Source: Chitinophagaceae bacterium (lineage in GTDB: Bacteria > Bacteroidota > Bacteroidia > Chitinophagales > Chitinophagaceae). From it: 64,000 nucleotides of DNA. Where the stretch lies: contig JAFMJI010000004.1 of the NCBI GenBank assembly GCA_017853575.1, forward strand, positions 62,001 to 126,000, in the 5' to 3' direction. The notes beneath the pieces are model-generated. The model did not search any database, had not been told where the DNA came from, and saw nothing but the letters and a program-made list of their open reading frames with translations. The translations under genes were made by a program, and so were the position numbers. This document shows positions 8,368 to 17,231 of the stretch, piece by piece (the stretch's first letter is position 1; every line of letters starts with the position of its first letter).

Positions 8368-9657
8368 ATGTATCCAAACCTATATTTTTTTATCAAGCAG
8401 GTATTTGGTGTTGAGCCTTTCGGCTTTACCAAATACCTGAATTCTTTTGGGATTCTTGTAGCAATCGCTTTTTTTGTTGCTGCTTATTTTCTAAGGAAAG
8501 AACTCATTAGAAAAGAAAAGTTGAATTTGTTGTCGCCATATGATGAAACCATCATAGTTGGTAAGCCAGCATCTTTTTCAGATTTATTGACCAATGCACT
8601 GTTTGGATTTTTGGTGGGCTATAAAATCCTTGGAATTTTCTTAAACAAGATTGAAGGAAATCCACAGGAGTATATCTTTTCATCACAAGGAAGCATTACA
8701 GGCGGTTTACTGCTTGCTGCCATTTTTTCTACACTTCGTTATGTAGAGAAGAGAAAACAAGTTCTTGCAACACCTGAAAAAAGAATCATTAAAATCTGGC
8801 CTCATGATCGCGTTGGCGATATTACAGTTTATGCAGCCATTGCTGGTTTCATTGGAGCGAAAATTTTTGATAACCTTGAAAATTGGGATAGATTTATTTT
8901 GGACCCAATAGGGAACCTTCTTTCTCCGAGTGGACTTACTTTTTATGGTGGACTGATTCTTGCAACGGTAGTGATATTAATATATGCTAAAAGCAAAAGA
9001 ATTAATATTCGTCATTTGATTGATGCTGCTGCGCCTGCCTTGATGATCGCATATGCAGTTGGAAGAATGGGTTGCCATATTGCAGGAGATGGAGATTGGG
9101 GGATTTTCAACAGCGCGTATAAAGTAAATGACCAAAATAAAATAGTTGAAGCAGCATCGTGGGAATATCACCAAGTATTGATGGACAATCAGGAGTTTAC
9201 CAAAGTGCTGGTTGCTGAGTACGGTGGATTGGATAAAATTCCACATAAATCATTCAAAGGGTTATCAATACTCCCCAATTGGTTTTGGGCATATAATTAT
9301 CCTCACAATGTCAACGAGCAGGGGATACCAATGAAAAATTGTGAAGGCCAATTCTGTTATCAAATGTCCCCGCCGGTTTTTCCAACGACCCTTTACGAAA
9401 TAATTGCAAGTTTGATCTTGTTTGTCATCTTGTGGATGGTTAGAAAAAAATTAAACGCACCTGGACAATTATTTGGACTTTACTTAATGATGAATGGGGT
9501 AGAAAGATTTCTGGTTGAAAAAATTCGCGTAAATACCACCTACAACATCCTCGGTTATCATCCCACACAGGCAGAACTCATATCAACATTGCTTTTCTTT
9601 GTAGGAGCATGGTTGTGGATAGATGCCTCAAGAAAATACAACATTAAAGCCGCTTAA
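8368..9657 (+). CDS. lgt: Divergent prolipoprotein diacylglyceryl transferase (Lgt family)
   Basis: The 429-residue polytopic membrane protein is longer than classical Lgt (about 290 residues). Lgt features are seen: FYGGL at 192-196, GRMGCHIAGD at 232-241, and late ERFLVEKIRV and PTQAELIS segments that match the conserved Arg/Glu and Gln motifs. Lgt moves diacylglycerol from phosphatidylglycerol to the lipobox Cys. Compared with E. coli, the essential His of HGGL is Tyr193 and the Asn of GRxGN is Cys236. It may be a lineage-specific active form, since lipobox proteins occur in this window, or a paralogue with another role. It sits between bacilliredoxin and yajQ. Confidence 0.75.
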   Translation: MYPNLYFFIKQVFGVEPFGFTKYLNSFGILVAIAFFVAAYFLRKELIRKEKLNLLSPYDETIIVGKPASFSDLLTNALFGFLVGYKILGIFLNKIEGNPQEYIFSSQGSITGGLLLAAIFSTLRYVEKRKQVLATPEKRIIKIWPHDRVGDITVYAAIAGFIGAKIFDNLENWDRFILDPIGNLLSPSGLTFYGGLILATVVILIYAKSKRINIRHLIDAAAPALMIAYAVGRMGCHIAGDGDWGIFNSAYKVNDQNKIVEAASWEYHQVLMDNQEFTKVLVAEYGGLDKIPHKSFKGLSILPNWFWAYNYPHNVNEQGIPMKNCEGQFCYQMSPPVFPTTLYEIIASLILFVILWMVRKKLNAPGQLFGLYLMMNGVERFLVEKIRVNTTYNILGYHPTQAELISTLLFFVGAWLWIDASRKYNIKAA

Positions 9658-9666
9658 ATCCAACAT

Positions 9667-10158
9667 ATGCCATCATTCGATATCGTAAGTAAGGTTGATG
9701 CTCAATTGCTCGACAACGCAGTGAATGTAACCAAGAAGGAAATCACCAATCGGTTTGACTTCAAGGACACAGTCGTAAATATTGATTTAAATAAAAAAGA
9801 TTTTAAAATTTCCCTGGAAGCTGCAGATGATATGAAAATGCGTCAGCTCATTGAGGTGCTGATCAATAGGGCAAATAAACAAGGAATTCCACCTATCGCA
9901 TTCGATCAATCCAAAGAATCTTATCAAAGCGGTAAAACCGTAAAACAGGAAATTCAGGTTAAAAACGGACTCAAACAAGAAGATGCCAAAAAGATAACTA
10001 AACTTGTTAAGGACTCCGGCTTGAAGGTTCAGACGCAAATAATGGACGACATCATAAGGGTCAGCGGAAAGAAGATCGATGACCTTCAGGCTGTCATATC
10101 AGCCTGTAAATCAGCTAATTTGGAGTTCCCGCTTCAGTTTGAGAACATGCGTAATTAG
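9667..10158 (+). CDS. yajQ: YajQ family cyclic-nucleotide/nucleic-acid-binding protein
   Basis: The 163-residue protein has the family start MPSFDIVSKVD and the typical NRFDFKDT segment. The C-terminus ends in SANLEFPLQFENMRN, close to the family consensus. YajQ has two tandem RRM-like folds. Some homologues bind cyclic di-GMP, and the E. coli protein binds RNA or nucleotides. It follows lgt by nine bases and is probably co-transcribed with it. No terminator is visible, and the next gene has its own promoter. Confidence 0.93.
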   Translation: MPSFDIVSKVDAQLLDNAVNVTKKEITNRFDFKDTVVNIDLNKKDFKISLEAADDMKMRQLIEVLINRANKQGIPPIAFDQSKESYQSGKTVKQEIQVKNGLKQEDAKKITKLVKDSGLKVQTQIMDDIIRVSGKKIDDLQAVISACKSANLEFPLQFENMRN

Positions 10159-10168
10159 GCTGATCTTC

Positions 10169-10199
10169 TTGGTATTTCACCCATAAAAGCTTACTTTTG
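10169..10199 (+). promoter_or_regulatory. rpmE2 promoter (TTG-N20-TACTTTTG)
   Basis: TTG at 10169-10171, a 20-base spacer, then TACTTTTG at 10192-10199 and a CACCC discriminator. This is one of the clearest full promoters in the window. Confidence 0.65.
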
Positions 10200-10251
10200 C
10201 ACCCTTATTAAAATGTCATGGCAAAAACCATGCAGCCTAAAAATCAATAAT

Positions 10252-10500
10252 ATGAAACAAGGTATCCATCCAGACGAATACAGATTCGTAGTTTTCAAAG
10301 ACATGAGTAATGGTACAACTTTCCTTACTCGTTCAACAGCTCCATCTAAAGAAACCATCAAATGGGAAGACGGCAATGAGTACCCATTGATTAAGCTTGA
10401 AATTTCCAACACTTCACATCCGTTTTTCACCGGACAAAATGTATTGGTTGATACAGCTGGTCGTATTGATAAATTCAAGAAAAAATACGCTAAGAAATAA
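10252..10500 (+). CDS. rpmE2: 50S ribosomal protein L31 type B
   Basis: The 82-residue protein begins [17 protein letters not shown] and keeps [21 protein letters not shown]. It lacks the zinc-binding Cys residues of type A L31, so it is the zinc-independent (C-minus) form. The ATG at 10252 is chosen because the family starts there; an upstream ATG at 10213 adds 13 non-homologous residues. It is monocistronic, with a promoter at 10169-10199 and a strong terminator at 10504-10527. Confidence 0.95.
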   Translation: MKQGIHPDEYRFVVFKDMSNGTTFLTRSTAPSKETIKWEDGNEYPLIKLEISNTSHPFFTGQNVLVDTAGRIDKFKKKYAKK

Positions 10501-10503
10501 TGT

Positions 10504-10527
10504 AAACCCTCCTCATGGAGGGTTTTT
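10504..10527 (+). terminator. rpmE2 terminator
   Basis: AAACCCTCC and GGAGGGTTT form a 9-bp stem with a TCAT loop, followed by a T run. It starts four bases after the rpmE2 stop codon. Confidence 0.85.
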
Positions 10528-10554
10528 CTTTTACAATTCATTTTAACTTTACTC

Positions 10555-11607
10555 ATGCGGATTTTTTTGGATGATTCCGGTCTACATGATTCATTCTATC
10601 CACTCACAACTTTAAGGAGCTTTAAAGAACTGAGAACGGGTGTATTTTCTTTTCAAGATCGATGGTATAAAATTGCGGCAAAGCAACAGATAACCATCGA
10701 ATGGGTTAATAATAAAGAGAATGCAGATCTCATCATCCCCGCAAATAAAGTTCCAGTTACATCTTTAGATATAAATGCTCTTTTTGAAAGCAAATTTTCA
10801 GCGCAAAATGATTTGATTACAGTAAGTCATTTAACTGATCTCATAAAAACAAATGCATCCTTCATTGCCAGTGATTTGAACTTGATTGACAAAACTTATT
10901 TTCTTCATCATCATCAATATGCTCAACACATTGGCGATCATCCATTGATCATCCATGAAAAAGCAATCATTGAGCATTGTTTTATAAATACAAATGATGG
11001 CCCGGTTATCATTGATGCAAATGCACATATCATGTCGGGTGCAATGCTGCGCGGACCGATATATATTGGCGAACATTCAGTTGTTAAAATGGGTGCTCAA
11101 TTGTATGGAGGCAGTAACATTGGGCATCATTGTGTGGTAGGGGGAGAAATAAAAAATACAATATTCAATTCATATTCCAACAAAGCGCATCATGGATATA
11201 TAGGGGACAGCTATATTGGATCATGGTGTAATTTGGGAGCAGGAACCACAGGTTCAAATGTTAAAAATACCGCAGGTTCCATTCGCATATGGGACAATGC
11301 TCAACAACAATTCATTAAAGGCCCAATGAAAATGGGTGTTTATATGGGGGATCATGTTAAGACTGCCATCAATACACAATTTAGTAGCGGTACAGTTGTT
11401 TCATCATTTGTAAATCTGTACTCACAATTTTCAAAACTTGCACCTAAGTTTGTTCCAATGTTTTTATGGGGCATAGACGAGAATAAATTTTACACATTGG
11501 ATAACTTGCTTGATGAAATAAATCGTTGGATGATGATGAAGGGTCATCATCTTACTGATCTAGATAAAGAAACTATTACTTCAATCTATAAACTACATAT
11601 TCAATGA
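10555..11607 (+). CDS. Bacteroidetes-type GlmU-like sugar nucleotidyltransferase/acetyltransferase
   Basis: The 350-residue protein matches the alternative GlmU family of Bacteroidota. A short N-terminal nucleotidyltransferase-like part (MRIFLDDSGLHDSFYPLTTL) is followed by a left-handed beta-helix of hexapeptide repeats (about residues 140-290, e.g. GAMLRGPIYIGEHSVV and SWCNLGAGTTGSN). The likely role is production of UDP-GlcNAc from glucosamine-1-phosphate for peptidoglycan and lipid A, by analogy. It overlaps the tpiA start by four bases (ATGA), which suggests translational coupling. Confidence 0.82.
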   Translation: MRIFLDDSGLHDSFYPLTTLRSFKELRTGVFSFQDRWYKIAAKQQITIEWVNNKENADLIIPANKVPVTSLDINALFESKFSAQNDLITVSHLTDLIKTNASFIASDLNLIDKTYFLHHHQYAQHIGDHPLIIHEKAIIEHCFINTNDGPVIIDANAHIMSGAMLRGPIYIGEHSVVKMGAQLYGGSNIGHHCVVGGEIKNTIFNSYSNKAHHGYIGDSYIGSWCNLGAGTTGSNVKNTAGSIRIWDNAQQQFIKGPMKMGVYMGDHVKTAINTQFSSGTVVSSFVNLYSQFSKLAPKFVPMFLWGIDENKFYTLDNLLDEINRWMMMKGHHLTDLDKETITSIYKLHIQ

Positions 11608-12365
11608 GAAAACAAATTGCAGCAGCGAATTGGAAAATGAATAAAACTTTCCAAGATGGAAAAGAGTTGTTAGAAACAATTGTAAATGGAATTGGAAATC
11701 TTTCTTCCGACCAGCAAGTAATATTTGCTGTTCCCTTTCCATATTTAATGGAATCAAATAAATCGATCAATAACAAACCTAATGTTTTTATATCTGCACA
11801 AAATTGTCATCATAAAACCGCTGGTGCATTCACAGGAGAGGTTTCTGTAGACATGCTCGATTCTATTGGAATTAAATATTGTGTAGTGGGACACAGCGAA
11901 AGAAGGGAATATTTTCATGAGTCAAATGCGGAACTGGCTGAAAAAGTAAATCTCTGTCTTTCAAAATCGATCACTCCGATATTTTGTTGCGGAGAACCTT
12001 TGAATATTCGTGAAGAAGGTATCCAGAATTCATTTGTTGAAAAACAATTGAATGATTCCCTTTTTCATTTGGATGCGGAAGCTGTTCAAAAAGTTGTGAT
12101 AGCGTATGAGCCAATTTGGGCGATCGGAACAGGAAAAACAGCAACTTCAGACCAGGCTCAAGAAATGCATGCCCATTTGAGAACAGTGCTGGCTCAAAAG
12201 TTTGGGAAGCAGGTTGCTGATCATGTATCTATTCTATATGGGGGAAGTGTAAAAGGAGCTAATGCGAAAGAAATTTTTTCACAGCCTGATGTGGATGGCG
12301 GGTTGGTTGGAGGAGCTTCGTTGATTTCAGCAGAATTCCTGCAAATCATCAGTGCATTAAAGTGA
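11604..12365 (+). CDS. tpiA: Triosephosphate isomerase
   Basis: The 253-residue TIM barrel starts MRKQIAAANWKMN with the catalytic Lys of NWKMN. The catalytic His is in VVGHSERREYF and the catalytic Glu in AYEPIWAIGTGKTA. The C-terminal phosphate loops YGGSVKGANAKE and GGLVGGASL are present. It interconverts dihydroxyacetone phosphate and glyceraldehyde-3-phosphate in the cytoplasm. It overlaps the GlmU-like gene and converges on the acyl-CoA-binding protein gene with one base between their ends. Confidence 0.97.
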   Translation: MRKQIAAANWKMNKTFQDGKELLETIVNGIGNLSSDQQVIFAVPFPYLMESNKSINNKPNVFISAQNCHHKTAGAFTGEVSVDMLDSIGIKYCVVGHSERREYFHESNAELAEKVNLCLSKSITPIFCCGEPLNIREEGIQNSFVEKQLNDSLFHLDAEAVQKVVIAYEPIWAIGTGKTATSDQAQEMHAHLRTVLAQKFGKQVADHVSILYGGSVKGANAKEIFSQPDVDGGLVGGASLISAEFLQIISALK

Positions 12366-12366
12366 A

Positions 12367-12624
12367 TCAGCCTTTGAGCTTTTCAACGAGCTGAATATAC
12401 TCTTTCATGGATTCATCAGTTGACTTCCCTGTGAGGCTTAGCCATGCTTCGTGTTTTGCCTTTTTTACAAAATCAAAAGGATTTTCAGGTGCCTCTTTGA
12501 GATTGTCTCCTTCAGTTGCCTGCTTGTATAGGGCATATAATTGAAGAAGGGTATCATTGCTTGGTCTTACTGATAGTGATTCAGAATCTTTAACCGCTTT
12601 TTCGAATAATTCCTTGGTCTCCAT
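12367..12624 (-). CDS. Acyl-CoA-binding protein (ACBP)
   Basis: The 85-residue all-helical protein has the diagnostic ACBP motif LYALYKQATEGD at 29-40, KKAKHEAW at 54-61 and EYI near 75-77. It keeps the acyl-CoA-contacting Tyr and Lys residues. ACBP carries medium- to long-chain acyl-CoA in the cytosol. It is nearly universal in eukaryotes and patchy in bacteria. The ATG at 12624 matches the usual family length, so an upstream alternative start is not needed. It is convergent with tpiA and divergent from lepA. Confidence 0.9.
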   Translation of the reverse strand: METKELFEKAVKDSESLSVRPSNDTLLQLYALYKQATEGDNLKEAPENPFDFVKKAKHEAWLSLTGKSTDESMKEYIQLVEKLKG

Positions 12625-12650
12625 AGAGCTGCTAAAATACAATAATTGAT

Positions 12651-12658
12651 TAACTTTG
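12651..12658 (+). promoter_or_regulatory. -7 element of lepA
   Basis: TAACTTTG followed by CACCCTC. The leader to the ATG at 12705 is about 40 bases. It contains GGG(T)5CCC plus flanking ATTG/CAAT complementarity (12666-12690), so it may fold. Confidence 0.6.
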
Positions 12659-12704
12659 CACCCTCATTGATTCGGGTTTTTCCCCCCAATTGCTGATATT
12701 TTTC

Positions 12705-14495
12705 ATGAAACACATTAGAAACTTTTGCATCATCGCACATATAGACCATGGTAAATCTACCCTGGCAGATCGTTTATTGCAATCTACCAATACCATCAGT
12801 GAAAGAGAAATGATGGATCAAGTATTGGATGACATGGATCTGGAAAGAGAAAAAGGCATCACAATTAAAAGTCATGCCATTCAGATCAATTATAAACACA
12901 CTGATGGTCAAGCGTATACTTTAAACTTGATTGATACACCTGGACACGTAGATTTTAGTTATGAAGTCAGCAGGGCGTTGGCAGCATGTGAAGGAGCTTT
13001 GCTCCTGGTGGACGCCACACAGGGAATTCAGGCGCAAACGATATCAAATTTATACCTGGCTGTTGATAATAACCTGGAGATCATACCAGTGATCAACAAG
13101 ATAGATATGGATGGAGCAATGATTGAGGAAGTGAAAGATCAAATCATTGAACTTATTGGTTGTAAACCTGATGAAATCCTTTTAGCAAGTGGTAGAACCG
13201 GTATTGGAATTGAAGCCATACTTGAGGCCATTGTTCAAAGAATTCCTTCTCCAAAAGGCGATCCTAATGCACCGCTTCAGGCATTAATATTTGACAGTGT
13301 TTTTAACTCCTTCAGAGGAATTATTGTCTATTATCGCATTTTGAATGGATGCATTCGAAAAGGGGAAAAAATCAAGTTCATATCAACGGATATGGATTAT
13401 GAAGTGGATGAAGTAGGGATTCTTAAACTTAATATGCAGGAACAGAAAGAAGTGAGATGTGGAGACGTTGGTTATCTGATTACTGGAATTAAAAATGCTA
13501 AAGAAGTAAAAGTTGGTGATACCATCGTTGATGCAGTAAATCCTGCAGAAGCAATCAAAGGTTTTGAAGAAGTAAAACCGATGGTATTTGCTGGAATTTT
13601 TCCAGTTAATACAGATGATTTTGAGGAATTAAGGGATTGTATGGATAAGCTTCAATTAAATGACGCATCCCTTACTTATGAACTAGAAACATCCCAGGCA
13701 CTTGGATTTGGTTTCCGATGTGGATTCTTAGGACTCTTACATATGGAAATTATTCAGGAGAGACTTGAGAGAGAATTCAATCAAACAGTAATCACCACCG
13801 TACCCAACGTAAGTTTTATTGCTTACAGTACAAAAGGAGAGGTTATTCCTGTAAACAATCCTTCAGAAATGCCCGATCCAACTCAAATGGATCATATTGA
13901 AGAGCCCTTCATCAAAGCTCAAATCATTACAAAGCCAGAATATATTGGCAATATCATGACCCTCTGTCTTGGAAAACGTGGAATGCTGATCAATCAAAGC
14001 TACCTCACACAAACCAGGGTAGAGCTGATATTTGAAATGCCTCTTACTGAAATTGTATTTGACTTCTATGACAAACTTAAGAGTCAAACCAGAGGATACG
14101 CCTCATTCGATTATCATCCAATCGGTTATAGAGAAAGTGATATTGTAAAAATGGATATTTTATTGAATGGCGACAAAGTGGATGCATTATCAGCACTGAT
14201 CCACCGAAGCAGGGCACAGGATTTCGGCAGAAAACTTTGTGAAAAACTCAAAGAATTGCTTCCTCGTCAACAGTTTCAAATTGCCATTCAAGCAGCCATT
14301 GGTGCTAAAGTAGTAGCTAGAGAAAACATATCAGCTATGAGAAAAGATGTTACCGCTAAATGTTATGGGGGTGATATCAGCAGAAAGCGTAAACTCTTGG
14401 AAAAACAAAAAGAAGGTAAGAAAAGAATGCGTCAAATAGGAAATGTGGAAGTTCCACAAGAAGCGTTCTTGGCAGTATTAAAATTGGATGACTAA
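12705..14495 (+). CDS. lepA: Elongation factor 4 (back-translocating GTPase LepA)
   Basis: The 596-residue translational GTPase starts [20 protein letters not shown]. It carries G1 [10 protein letters not shown]2 region [17 protein letters not shown] (G3) and NKIDMDGA (G4), and the LepA-specific C-terminal domain ending [20 protein letters not shown]. LepA acts on stalled or assembling ribosomes. The track would allow a TTG five codons upstream, but ATG 12705 is the family start. It ends four bases inside the convergent hypothetical gene. Confidence 0.97.
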   Translation: MKHIRNFCIIAHIDHGKSTLADRLLQSTNTISEREMMDQVLDDMDLEREKGITIKSHAIQINYKHTDGQAYTLNLIDTPGHVDFSYEVSRALAACEGALLLVDATQGIQAQTISNLYLAVDNNLEIIPVINKIDMDGAMIEEVKDQIIELIGCKPDEILLASGRTGIGIEAILEAIVQRIPSPKGDPNAPLQALIFDSVFNSFRGIIVYYRILNGCIRKGEKIKFISTDMDYEVDEVGILKLNMQEQKEVRCGDVGYLITGIKNAKEVKVGDTIVDAVNPAEAIKGFEEVKPMVFAGIFPVNTDDFEELRDCMDKLQLNDASLTYELETSQALGFGFRCGFLGLLHMEIIQERLEREFNQTVITTVPNVSFIAYSTKGEVIPVNNPSEMPDPTQMDHIEEPFIKAQIITKPEYIGNIMTLCLGKRGMLINQSYLTQTRVELIFEMPLTEIVFDFYDKLKSQTRGYASFDYHPIGYRESDIVKMDILLNGDKVDALSALIHRSRAQDFGRKLCEKLKELLPRQQFQIAIQAAIGAKVVARENISAMRKDVTAKCYGGDISRKRKLLEKQKEGKKRMRQIGNVEVPQEAFLAVLKLDD

Positions 14496-15409
14496 TTTCC
14501 TTTTTTCACTGGTTTCTTAACTGGGATTTTTGAATCGGTTACAGGCTTGATGATAGGTGCCTGCCCATCTTCCAGTTTAAAGTCAAATGGTTTTTCGATG
14601 TGTAACCATTTACCATTTATCCATTTAAATGCCTCATAGTCGCCATCTGGAACATATGTCTCAAATTTTTTCTCTTCGTTGCTCTCAGAAATAAGGTGAT
14701 CATAGATGATCATCGCTAATTCATCGTCATACTTGATGCTGGCATTTATGTTCTTTTTATATTCCAAGAAAAAACGTGCTTGAACAGGCTTCTTGATAGA
14801 GTCGTTAGAAAATACAAAAAGGGGAGAGCCGAAAATAGGTTGACCTTCTCGATTGAATGTCAGAATTTCAATCACTTTCCTTGTACTATTTCGATTGTGC
14901 TCGTCATAACCCAATAGGGTATAGATCTTATTTTGATTAACTTCTTGCATCAACACTTTATAATAAATTGCTCCCATCCACCAATAATTATTGGTGATGG
15001 TATCCTGTTGGTTTTGAATTAAAATGTTTCGATCAATCAAAGGGAAAAGTTTTAAACTTCCATCCTCGGTATTCATTTGAATAGCACCATGCCTACGATG
15101 TGTATTTTCATCTTTGCTTACCTGCCAAGTAAAAATCCTGAAACTGCTGTCTGGACTGTATAACCTGGAAATGGTTGTAAGAGAATCAAAAGGAAAGTGG
15201 AAGGAGTGTTGAATTTGCAGTGCACGGACTAAAATTCTGGTAAATTGACTGTCAGCACGAAATCTTTGCTCAGGAAATTCTGCATTTACGATTTGATTTC
15301 CATAGAATTTTAATGAGTCTTCTTTAAATATGACTTTTTTTTGTTGGCCATATCCAACCATCTGAATGAATACGAGTAATAAAGCAGTATGATAAAACTT
15401 TAATCTCAT
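14492..15409 (-). CDS. Secreted protein of unknown function
   Basis: The 305-residue protein has a signal peptide ([14 protein letters not shown]). The mature part has many aromatic and charged residues, WMGAIYYKV and a Pro/Lys-rich C-terminal tail ([18 protein letters not shown]) that may be a flexible linker. I do not recognise a conserved domain. It is the last gene of the long reverse-strand run that begins at pyrC, and its start overlaps the gmhB-like stop by four bases. Its location in an LPS/heptose operon suggests an envelope role, but that is only inference. Confidence 0.75.
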   Translation of the reverse strand: MRLKFYHTALLLVFIQMVGYGQQKKVIFKEDSLKFYGNQIVNAEFPEQRFRADSQFTRILVRALQIQHSFHFPFDSLTTISRLYSPDSSFRIFTWQVSKDENTHRRHGAIQMNTEDGSLKLFPLIDRNILIQNQQDTITNNYWWMGAIYYKVLMQEVNQNKIYTLLGYDEHNRNSTRKVIEILTFNREGQPIFGSPLFVFSNDSIKKPVQARFFLEYKKNINASIKYDDELAMIIYDHLISESNEEKKFETYVPDGDYEAFKWINGKWLHIEKPFDFKLEDGQAPIIKPVTDSKIPVKKPVKKGN

Positions 15410-15960
15410 GAAAGCATTTTTGAAAATTCATACATGCTAGCAACTTTGATATCATATAAATTTTCGTCTATCACGTAATCATTTTCTCCATTTGTAACAA
15501 AAACAGTAAACATGCCTGCATTTCTGCCAAATTCCATGTCACTAGACCGATTGCCGATCATAATGGATTTTGAAAACTGTATTTCTGAAAAGTCATTTTT
15601 TGCATTAGATGCCATGCCAGTATTTGGTTTTCTATTGAAATCCTCATTTGAGATGGCTGTCGAAAAATATATCTTATCAATTCTGCCCTTTTTTATTTCA
15701 ACAGTTTTTATCATTTTTTCATGAATCTCATGCAAGGTTTCAATCGACATGATACCTTTTCCAACTCCCCGTTGGTTTGTAACAACCAATATTTTACCGA
15801 AAACATTGTTGAATATAGAGAGTGCAGCCAATGCTTGGTTTGAAAATTCAAATTCACTCCAACTTTTCACATAGTCATTTTTTCTTTCTTGATTGATCAC
15901 GCCATCTCTGTCTAGAAATAATGTCCAACTTTTATCTATATGCTCAATAGAAAATTTCAT
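15406..15960 (-). CDS. gmhB: HAD-IIIA phosphatase, GmhB-like
   Basis: The 184-residue HAD phosphatase has the nucleophile motif FLDRDGVIN (Asp17, Asp19), motif II VVTNQRGVGKG and RKPNTGM at 110-116. By position between hddC and the hypothetical gene it should remove the 7- or 1-phosphate of a heptose bisphosphate. The Cys/His zinc loop of E. coli GmhB (expected near residues 98-110) is missing. The usual GDxxxD motif reads GNRSSD, with Asn137. It may be a zinc-free form. It overlaps the neighbouring genes by four bases on each side. Confidence 0.78.
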   Translation of the reverse strand: MKFSIEHIDKSWTLFLDRDGVINQERKNDYVKSWSEFEFSNQALAALSIFNNVFGKILVVTNQRGVGKGIMSIETLHEIHEKMIKTVEIKKGRIDKIYFSTAISNEDFNRKPNTGMASNAKNDFSEIQFSKSIMIGNRSSDMEFGRNAGMFTVFVTNGENDYVIDENLYDIKVASMYEFSKMLS

Positions 15961-16649
15961 TTTTTAATCAATAATTCTTTTTGGGCACGTGAATAATCTT
16001 CCGGTATTCCAATATCAATGAAATAGCCATCTGAAATGAATCCTTTTAGTGTTTTATCTAATGCTTTGTTGGCTAAATATTCATTTTCAAATGAAAATAT
16101 GTTTGGAAATGAATGTCTTAAAAAAGCTTGTTTATTAAGTATATAAACACCCCCATTTATAAAACCTTTATCACAAAATTTCTTTTCATTGAATTCAGTG
16201 ATATTGTTGTTTACGTCCAATGCTACAGATCCATATCTGTCAAAATTAATCATTGGTTTTAGTGCAATGCTGCATTCTGCTTCGTTATGATGTTCAATCA
16301 TGTTTTTTAAATCCACATCAAAAAAGGTATCCCCATTGGTGATAATAAAATTATCTCCATCGGATTGTAGTATCCCTTGAAGAATAGCACCTCCAGTTCC
16401 CAATTGCTCTTTTTCAATTATGTAATGTTTTTTCAATTGTGGGAAGGATTTTTCAAGATATTCTATGATCATTTCGCTCTTATATCCTAAGAGAAATACC
16501 ATATCAACTACTCCTTGTTTCTGATAGGATTCAATAATATAGTGTAAAAAGGGGGTGCCATTTATAGGAGCCAATACTTTGGGTAAATCAGGAATTTCTG
16601 ATCTCAACCTTGTTCCAAGACCACCAGCCAGTAATAATAATTTCAGCAT
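15957..16649 (-). CDS. hddC: Heptose-1-phosphate nucleotidyltransferase, HddC-like
   Basis: The 230-residue nucleotidyltransferase has LLLAGGLGTRLRSE with PKVLAPINGTPF at the N-terminus, and a TNGDTFFDVD metal-binding segment. It resembles D-glycero-alpha-D-manno-heptose-1-phosphate guanylyltransferase. Other sugar-1-phosphate nucleotidyltransferases share the fold, so the heptose assignment rests on the gmhA-hddA-gmhB context. It overlaps gmhB by four bases and follows gmhA by six. Confidence 0.8.
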   Translation of the reverse strand: MLKLLLLAGGLGTRLRSEIPDLPKVLAPINGTPFLHYIIESYQKQGVVDMVFLLGYKSEMIIEYLEKSFPQLKKHYIIEKEQLGTGGAILQGILQSDGDNFIITNGDTFFDVDLKNMIEHHNEAECSIALKPMINFDRYGSVALDVNNNITEFNEKKFCDKGFINGGVYILNKQAFLRHSFPNIFSFENEYLANKALDKTLKGFISDGYFIDIGIPEDYSRAQKELLIKK

Positions 16650-16655
16650 CTAATT

Positions 16656-17231
16656 TTAATCTTTAAACAATTCTTTTTCTGTTAGTTCGCATATAATATG
16701 ACCAACCAGGATATGCATTTCTTGAATTCTAGGAGTAATATTTGACGGAACATTGATGATAAAGTTGGATAAGGGTGTCATTTTACTTTCATTCATCCCA
16801 GTCATGCCAACGGTTGTTATACCAATTTCCTTTGCTTTTTTAAACGCATTTATGATATTCATAGAATTTCCTGATGTTGAGATCCCAAAAAGAAGATCTC
16901 CTTTTTGCCCAACTCCTTCTATTAATCTTTCATATATAAGCTCATATCCATAGTCATTTGCAACAGCAGTCAGATAACTTGTGTTACAATGCAATGCTTC
17001 AGAAGGAAGTGCTTTCCTGTCTTTATAAAATCTACCACTGAATTCTGCTGCCAAGTGTTGGGCATCTGCTGCACTTCCGCCATTCCCGCAGAACCATACT
17101 CGGTTTCCTTTACTGAAACATTCAATCACACGATTCGTTACCTGTTGAATGGTATCTACCAGTACATTATTTTGCAATAATGATTGTTTCAATGTGATGG
17201 ATTCAGAAATAATATTTTTTATTTCATTCAT
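16656..17231 (-). CDS. gmhA: Sedoheptulose-7-phosphate isomerase
   Basis: The 191-residue SIS-domain protein has CGNGGSAADAQHLAAEF (sugar-phosphate loop) and FGISTSGNS. The C-terminal QEMHILVGHIICELTE supplies the conserved His/Glu positions of GmhA. It converts sedoheptulose-7-phosphate to D-glycero-D-manno-heptose-7-phosphate, the first heptose step. Its start overlaps the hddA stop by four bases. Confidence 0.9.
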   Translation of the reverse strand: MNEIKNIISESITLKQSLLQNNVLVDTIQQVTNRVIECFSKGNRVWFCGNGGSAADAQHLAAEFSGRFYKDRKALPSEALHCNTSYLTAVANDYGYELIYERLIEGVGQKGDLLFGISTSGNSMNIINAFKKAKEIGITTVGMTGMNESKMTPLSNFIINVPSNITPRIQEMHILVGHIICELTEKELFKD

